Shown: positions 57,450 to 64,000 of the stretch, piece after piece | How positions within the stretch are numbered: the first letter of the stretch is position 1 | Layout: the number at the start of each line of letters is the position of its first letter | From: Phyllostachys edulis | Lineage: Eukaryota; Streptophyta; Magnoliopsida; Poales; Poaceae | Length of the DNA stretch: 64,000 bases | Direction: 5' to 3' | Assembly (NCBI GenBank): GCA_036346405.1 | Contig: CM070551.1 | Span: 57,368,488 to 57,432,487, forward strand | Translations under genes and position numbers: made by a program | The notes under the pieces: generated by a model | Databases searched by the model: none | What the model saw: only the letters and a program-made list of their open reading frames with translations | What the model was told of the DNA's origin: nothing

Positions 57450-60400
57450 CAAGTCATGCTTAACTAACCCCAGTATTGAGGCACATCGATCTTTTGTGCC
57501 TTGATTTTTTCAGGATCGTCGCGGAAGGGGGAAGAACACGTGGTTCGTCAACTTCGGCTGTTCACGCTACATAACTGGAGACTCAAGATGGTTCACCTCC
57601 TTCACGCGGTCGACGGGTGATGACTTCATCACCTTTGGAGATGATACACAAGGGCGGATTGAAGGAACAGGATCAATCAGGGTGAACGACAAATTCATCC
57701 TGAACGACGTCGCTCTTGTGGACAAGCTAAGGTACAACTTGCTTTCTGTCTCACAGCTTCTTGATGATGGCTATGAGACTAGATTTAAGAAGAATGTTTG
57801 TCGTGTGCTTGATTCAGCTGGTGAGCTTGTTTTTGGGATATCTAGAGTTGGTAGGATCTTTGGAGCTGATTTTTTTGAATCTCTTGCTGGTTCTCTCAAG
57901 TGTTTGATGGCATCTTCTTCTGAGTTCTGGCTTTGGCACCGACGTTTGGGACACATTGGTTTTGATCATCTGACGCGAGTTAGCAGCCTTGATCTTATGA
58001 GAGGTTTGCCCAAACTCAAAGCTGTCAAGAATGTTGTATGTGCGCCTTGTAGGCATGGCAAGCAAGTTGCCGCCTCGCACCCTTCATTGACTATGGTCAT
58101 GACTGACGAACCAGGACAGTTGCTTCATATGAATACTGTTGGTCCTGCTAGGGTTCAGTCAGTCAGTGGCAAATGGTATATTCTTGCCATAGTCGATGAT
58201 TTTTCGAGATATTCTTGGGTGTTCTTTCTTGCTTCGAAGGATGAGGCTTTTGATCATTATCATGATCTTGTTCTTCGTTTGGCTTATGAACTTCCTGGTG
58301 CCCTGAGAGCAATTCGCAGTGACAATGGCACGGTGTTCAAGAATGCCTCATTTGCCTCTTTTTGTGCTAAGCGCGGTATTGAGAGTCAGTTCTCTTCTCC
58401 ACACGTCCCTCAACAAAATGGCGTTGTGGAAAGGAAGAACAAAACCTTAGTCGAGATGGCTAGGACGATGCTAGATGAGTATAGCACTCCGAGGAGGTTT
58501 TGGGCCGAAGCTATTGCTACAACTTGCCATATTGTCAATCGTGTCTTCTTGAGACCTTCTTTAGGCAAGACATTTTATGAGCTTCGCTTTGGTATAAAAC
58601 CCTCTATCTCTCATTTTCGAGTCTTTGGATCCAAGTGTTTCATTCTTAAGACAGGAAACCTAGATAAATTTGAGCCAAGAACTTCTGATGGTTTATTTCT
58701 GGGTTATCCTGCTCATTCGAGGGGTTTTCGGGTTTTTAATGTTAAGAATAACGTTGTCCAGGAGACATGCAATGTCACTTTTGATGAGACTAGCCCTAGA
58801 ACTAGATCCGATATTTCAGGTGATTCACAGGCATCGGAGAGCATTTTTGTAGAGGAAGATGATGATGAAGCCGATATTTCTCTTTCACTGTTCTTTGATG
58901 CTCTGTCCAAGCTCGAACACGCTTGACTACTTCACCTTGATTGAGGCTCTGCCAGTATCTTCATCATCAGCAGTACCTGTGGAGGTCGAAGAGATGCTTT
59001 CTCCCCCGGGCGCTACACTTCACATTCAGAGGCATCACTATCCGGATCAGATCATTGGTCAGCTTCATGAGCGAGTCACTCGCTCCAGGTATCATGATCC
59101 GAGTCTCTACTCCCATTCTGCATTTGTTGCTTCTTTTCGAACCCTGTGATATATCACATGCTTTATTTGATTCTAGCTGGGTTAATGCCATGCACGAGGA
59201 GTTAGAGAACTTTGAGAGAAATAAGGTCTGGAACCTAGTAGAGTCTCCTAGTGGTCATAATGTGATAGGAACCCGTTGGGTGTTCAAGAACAAACAAAGT
59301 GAGGATGGTTTTGTGATTAGAAACAAGGCTAGGTTGGTAGCTCAGGGTTTTAGCCAAGTTGAGGGGTTAGATTTTGATGAAACCTTTGCTTCTGTTGCTA
59401 GATTGGAAGCCATTTGCATTCTGCTTGCATTTGTTGTATCTAAGGGTTTTAGATTGCACCAGATGGATGTCAAGAGTGCATTTCTGAATGGTTATATAGA
59501 TGAGGAAGTGTATTTTAACGCAACCCCCAAGCTTTGAGAATCGTAAGCATCCACATCATGTTTTCAAGCTATCCAAAGCCTTGTATGGTCTTAAGCAAGC
59601 CCCTAGAGCCTATATGACAGACTTAAGACCTTCTTGCTTAAGAATAATTTTGAGCTGGGTAAGTTAGACAAGATCCTATTCATTCTTAGGCATGGCAACG
59701 ACTTCTTGCTTGCTTAGATTTACGTGGATGATATTATCTTTGGTGGTTCCTCTCATGCTCTTGGTTCCAGTTTTTCTGAGACCATGTCCAGGGAATTTGA
59801 GATGAGTATGATGGGAGAGCTCAACTATTTTCTGGGGCTTTAAATCAAGCAATGCAAGGAAGGGATCTTCATCCATCAAACAAAGTACACCAAGGATTTG
59901 CTCAAACATTTCGAGATGGGTGACTGCAAACCGATCGCCACTCCCATGGCGACTTCGACTGTTTTGGATCCAGACGAGGACGGAGAAGCCGTGGATCAAT
60001 GCGAGTACCGCAGCATGATCGGCTCTGTCCTTACCTGACGGCCTCAAGACCGGACATCCACTTTGTGGTCTACCTCTGTGCGAGGTTTCAGGCGTCTCTG
60101 AGAACTTCACATTGCCAAGCCGTTAAGCGCATTTTCAGGTACCTTCACTCTACCCTCTAGTATGGCATTTGGTATTCCTGCTCTTCTTCCTTGTCCATTT
60201 GGGGGTTTTCTGATTCTGATTTTGCGGTCTGTCGGATAGATAGGAAGAGTACCTCTGGCACTTGTCTTTTCTTAGGCATTTCTCTTGTCTCTTGGTTTTC
60301 TAGGAAGCAGTTCTCTGTTGCACAATCCACTGCTGAAGCTGAATATGTAGCTGTCGCTAGTTGTTGTAGTCAGATTTTGTGGATGGTGTCCACTCTTAAG

Positions 60401-60598
60401 GACTTTGGGTTAACATTTGCTAGTGTTCCTCTTCTCTGTGATAACACTTCTACCATTAATATTGCTAAGAACCCAGTGCAACATTCTGTAGAGTCCGAGG
60501 CTCAGTTAGCTCATATCCTCACCAAGCCTTTAGACCCAACTAGGTTTGCCACTTTGAGCAGTGAGTTAGGGGTAATTTATCCCTATGGGTTGGTTTGA
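57450..60598 (+). pseudogene. pol of the SIRE-like copia element: protease, integrase, RT, RNase H
   Basis: Protease remnant near 57535-57600: VNFGCSRYITGD, where the family has D-S-G, so the catalytic Asp is lost. 57682-58926 is one open frame with the GAG-pre-integrase HHCC finger (WHRRLGH...CAPCRHGK) and integrase. Its first catalytic Asp is replaced by Asn (LLHMNTVGP, about 58132), while SDNGT and GVVERKN remain. RT starts about 59178 and shifts frame near 59515; YVDD is present at about 59727. RNase H (60191-60598) keeps STAEAEYVA but lacks about 30 residues after NPVQHS before QLAHILTKPLD. Several stops occur between 59690 and 60200. Confidence 0.92.
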
Positions 60599-61305
60599 GG
60601 GGGAGTTGGTTCTTTTCTAAACTTACCTTGTTCATCTGATTTTTCCTTGATCTTTTCTGAACTTTTTGATCTTTTTGATCTTTTCAGGCTTTTTGAGCTT
60701 TTCTTGCATCTCATTATATCATATTGCATTCATATGAAAATCACAAAAAGATGCATTGTAATATAAGCTTTACTGCTTGTCTTTTAATTGATGAAGCTTT
60801 GCTTATTACCCTTTTGAGCTTTAGTATTTCAATTCTTGCTCAATGTCATGTCTAGTTCTTTGACTTGCTAGAATTATCATGCTTTCACACGTGTAGCGAA
60901 GTCTTTGCTAAATGAGCTAGAACTTTAAAACAACTTGAACTAAAAATTGCAATTTGTGGATCTTTAGCTAGTTGCGCAATTAGTGCTCCTTTTGTGATAT
61001 TGGCCCTGTCAAAATTGCTTTGTTAGCTCTTGAATCTAGAATTGATCATTACTTGAGCTTCTTGTCCTTCTATGAATCTAAAACTGCTCTAGTGTAAAAT
61101 GAAAAATCAAATTTCAAGATTGTCTTGTGGTTAAATTGTGCCAAACTACTCTCACGAGACTGCATGTCAAAGACATGAACTTGGAGATAGTTTGATGATC
61201 CAGACGATCTCATGGGAACTGCTTGTCAAAATTGACATGAACCTCAAGATTTGTCGCCCTGGTTGAAGCTTAGGAAGAGTTTGTGGATGGCTCCTAGTCC
61301 ACGAT
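60599..61305 (+). other. Copia 3' untranslated region
   Basis: Opens with GAGGGGGAGTTGG, then AT-rich text with repeated GATCTTTTTGATCTTTTCAG-type phrases. CATGTCAAAGACATGAACTTGGAG and a related phrase appear twice near 61165-61245. No frame of note. It continues after the solo LTR at 63847. Confidence 0.65.
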
Positions 61306-63841
61306 TGTAACACCCTAGTCTGACAAGGGCCTGGAATGCTACTAAACTAACATGTTAACAAAGCTAAAACAGAAGACAAAATTCTAAACTTCGGCAGAAC
61401 CTCCCTAGTATAGTTAACTATACCGGAGGTTCCAACAGTCATAAATGTCAAGACAATAAAGGAATCAACAATTATCAGAACCATCTCAGGAGTATAGACC
61501 GAACTCAAGCAATTATATCAAAGGGAAGAACTAAGATCACACGCAGCACTTAATCAATCTTAACGGGGAAGGGTTATCAACCACAACCAACATTATTTAT
61601 TACAGTTCATCATTAATGAATGAAAAATAGAACTAAAATGTAATCCTGGACTTGATTAAGGTGAAGTGAATGAGTAGTGCGTGTCTACTCCCTCCCAATG
61701 GAGCCAACCTCAAAGATCACCTAAAATAAACAAACAATGCAAGAGTGAGTCCGAGACTCAGCAAGTACAGTAAATAAATAATACATCCAACAACCATGAT
61801 CATGATAACATCATTGAAGAATATGAAATAAGCACAGAACGAACATTTGAATGAATGGAATAAATGATTTGGATGAAATGAAGGGACTACACACATGCAT
61901 ATACGGTATTCTTTGGTGACACACCGTCGGTGTTCACCTAAGCCTGCATTTAACAAAATCAGGGGATCCAAGCCCCGTATAAAGAACGTTTCATACGGGT
62001 GTCCCAAACTGCCCACATTGGAATGGTGGGTCTTACGTGCCCATACTGGAATTGATGGGTCTCTATAATCTACTCCCGTGGATGAAACATGAATGATGGA
62101 TGCATGGAATAAAAATATGAATATTGAAAAGACAACTCTATAATCATGGAGATAAAGCATATGGAAGTAACATGAACATTAAATATTAACATGAATCTTA
62201 TGAACACAATACCAACATCAGGCGTTCACATTTTATAATAAAGAACATTAAAGTACTTGCCATAACCGTGAGACGAAAAGATGACGACAGTACAACTTTC
62301 AACCCTGGTGCTCACCAACACCTGGCAACCGTAAAGTATACTAAGCAAGAGTGCTCAACAAAGCGATAGAACATAACAAGAGCGATCGCTCCTGAACGTA
62401 ACACAAAAACTAGCAATTTCACCCCTGACTCTAATCTGTCCAATCTGTCGGTTCTCAAAGAAAAATCCATAACTTTTGAGTCCCAGCCCCAAAAGTTATG
62501 AATCCAAGTTTCCCGGACTTTACACGAGCTTAGCTACAACTTCCCAAGTGATCGACAGAACAAATTACCCCATCTAAGCCCTTGATTTTTAACCTCAAAG
62601 ACCGTTCTGTCATCTTCGATACTTTCAACTTGTGAAATTCATAACTTCCATTTGGTACAACCAAAATCAATGACCTAAACCTTTCTCGAAACTACAAGTA
62701 ACTAGCTTCCTGAATAAAATTATTTCAATAATTACCAAGGTGCAAGAAAAGTTGCTAACAAGTTAATCTTTCTCTACTGTCCACAACAGAGAGACATATT
62801 ACAATAAGAATTTCAAAAATTCATATCTTTCGTTCTACAGCTCCAAATTGGATGTTCGTTAATGATATGGAAATATAAGACCAAGGCCTACAAATTTTAT
62901 AATATGGAGAAGTCCTGATTCGGACCTTAACAATAATCAATCTACTAATTAAAATGACTGCTGAAACGTAGCTAAGATTCTGGACAGCGGTAAGGAATAG
63001 ATCACAACTTTTGATCTACAACTCCGATTATGGCGTTCTTTAACATTCTGGAAAGGTTATAAGAATTTCTACAATAACCTAGTTGGGTGAAAACCCTGAA
63101 TATTCCATGATCATAATTATATTTTAGGAGACAACTTGACAGATCAATCGTGTTAGAATTCTGGACAGCAGAAACTAAAACTATCATAACTTTTTATCCA
63201 TATGTCGGAATCAGGTGTTCTTGGTGGCCACGAAAAGCTAAGAATATTATCTAAATATCTCTAGGAGATGGAAACCTCCAATTCGGCTTCTAAGAACTCG
63301 AAACTGCCCACACAACCTACAGGACAGAATTGAATCTTTAACAGACAGAGTTCGACCCAATCAATTCTAAGCGAATTCACATCTACGACTAATCAAACAA
63401 CGAAAACGACATTCGTTACCCTTGGAGACACGCGTGCCCGCTGATTTCCCCCACTAGATGCTCCTCTCCTCTTCTTCTCCTCTCTCCCTCCACCTTTCTC
63501 CTTGCCTGACAGCAATGGGAGAGCACTGCCAAGAGGGGGCAACAGAGTGCAAGGAGGAGGGCATGCACTGTAGCAGCACTGTAGCGATGGCGGGAGTGCT
63601 GTAGCAGTGCGTGCTACAGTGGTGGGCTAGGGTTTCTCCCTCCTTTTAATAGTGGCCGGCCCCTCATGGGCCTCCTGGGCCAAAGCCCGAAGCCCAGATT
63701 GCCAAAGAATTGCAGATTTCCCCTCCTCTAAAGTCTAATTTCTCTTTTCACTGCTTCCTTCATTAGACTAAGTTGGAGTATTACAGAAAAACCCTTTTTT
63801 TTTGTTTACTCTCCTTCCTTAGAAACATTCGGGGTATTATA
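61306..63841 (-). mobile_element. Solo LTR, Tekay-2-related family, minus strand
   Basis: TGTAACACCC (61306) to GGGTATTATA (63841), flanked by ACGAT on both sides (61301-61305, 63842-63846). It shares with the 33440 solo LTR and the Tekay-2 LTR the CAAGAGTGAGTCC / GGACTCA segment and a GC-rich end (63430-63680). It is about 2.5 kb, without interior. The outer terminus is mutated from TTACA-like to TTATA-like. Confidence 0.88.
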
Positions 63842-63846
63842 ACGAT

Positions 63847-64000
63847 CTTCTTCACTAAGATATGCCTTTTATCAACTTCAATACTCATTACAAATGAAAA
63901 ACTGTTGAAAAAAATGGGCGTTTGAGATAATTTAAGCAAAATGATTTAATTCAGGACCTGTTTGTCTCTTAAGTGGTCATTGGTAGCTTTTTGATCTCAC
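63847..64000 (+). other. Resumed copia 3' region
   Basis: Joins 61305 when one copy of the ACGAT duplication is removed. AT-rich, no feature; it runs off the right edge. Confidence 0.6.

Larger units (their letters stand above)
52880..64000 (+). mobile_element. SIRE/Maximus-like Ty1/copia element, 3' end outside window
   Basis: 5' LTR about 52880-54342, primer site 54345, gag 54402-56103, pol about 57450-60598, then a long 3' untranslated region (60599-61305, resuming at 63847). The domain order integrase before RT is copia; the long coiled-coil gag and the ending GVIYPYGLV followed by GAGGGGGAG fit the SIRE clade. It is interrupted by a gypsy fragment and a solo LTR. The 3' LTR is not in the window. 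Confidence 0.87.

Overview
The window is nuclear DNA of a grass (Poaceae) and reads as intergenic, retrotransposon-rich chromatin. The evidence is several plant LTR retrotransposons of recognisable clades (Ty3/gypsy Tekay/Del, Ty3/gypsy Tat, Ty1/copia SIRE-like), a tRNA-Met-primed TRIM, a Stowaway-type MITE with the CTCCCTCCGTCC terminus, CACTA-like subterminal repeats and long AT microsatellites. No intact host gene is visible. The only clear host-gene trace is a broken class II HD-Zip homeobox gene at 15741-16461. The species cannot be fixed from this sequence alone.

Layout. 1-10306: a nearly complete Tekay chromovirus (Tekay-1, + strand) with a 4.5-kb 3' LTR; its 5' LTR runs off the left edge. 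It sits in the LTR of an older, minus-strand Tekay remnant (10307-10474). 10475-15740: tandem 56-bp repeats, a small foldback, CACTA-like subterminal repeats, (AT)100, a pair of tandem hairpins and (AT)42. 15741-16461: HD-Zip II pseudogene. 16756-27940: a gutted, non-autonomous copia element with an ATTAT target duplication, carrying a nested Tekay element (Tekay-2, 19300-27731). 27941-28622: possible low-copy host DNA. 28623-33434: a second giant Tekay-type LTR with primer site and leader, cut by a solo LTR (33440-35619, TCTTA duplication). 35625-39182: poorly resolved minus-strand LTR-like DNA holding a complete 694-bp TRIM (37069-37762, ATATT duplication). 39478-39733: Stowaway MITE.

40004 to about 52880: a Tat-clade gypsy element on the minus strand with gag, protease, RT, two RNase H domains and integrase. 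Between integrase and the 3' LTR lies an intron-containing gene on the opposite strand, and 29-bp repeat arrays are scattered through its introns, downstream region and one LTR. About 52880 to the right edge: a SIRE-like copia element inserted into the Tat 5' LTR. It is interrupted by a minus-strand gypsy fragment (56541 to about 57425) and by a second solo LTR (61306-63841, ACGAT duplication).

How it works together: the history is layered insertion. Every large coding region is broken by stops or frameshifts, many of them C-to-T or G-to-A changes as expected for methylated, silenced repeats. Nothing here looks like a new coding system. The most interesting structures are the antisense gene and shared 29-bp repeats of the Tat element, the tandem hairpins at 14597-14825, the TRIM with a possible 5S-like internal segment, the HD-Zip II pseudogene and the deletion junction at 19299/19300.
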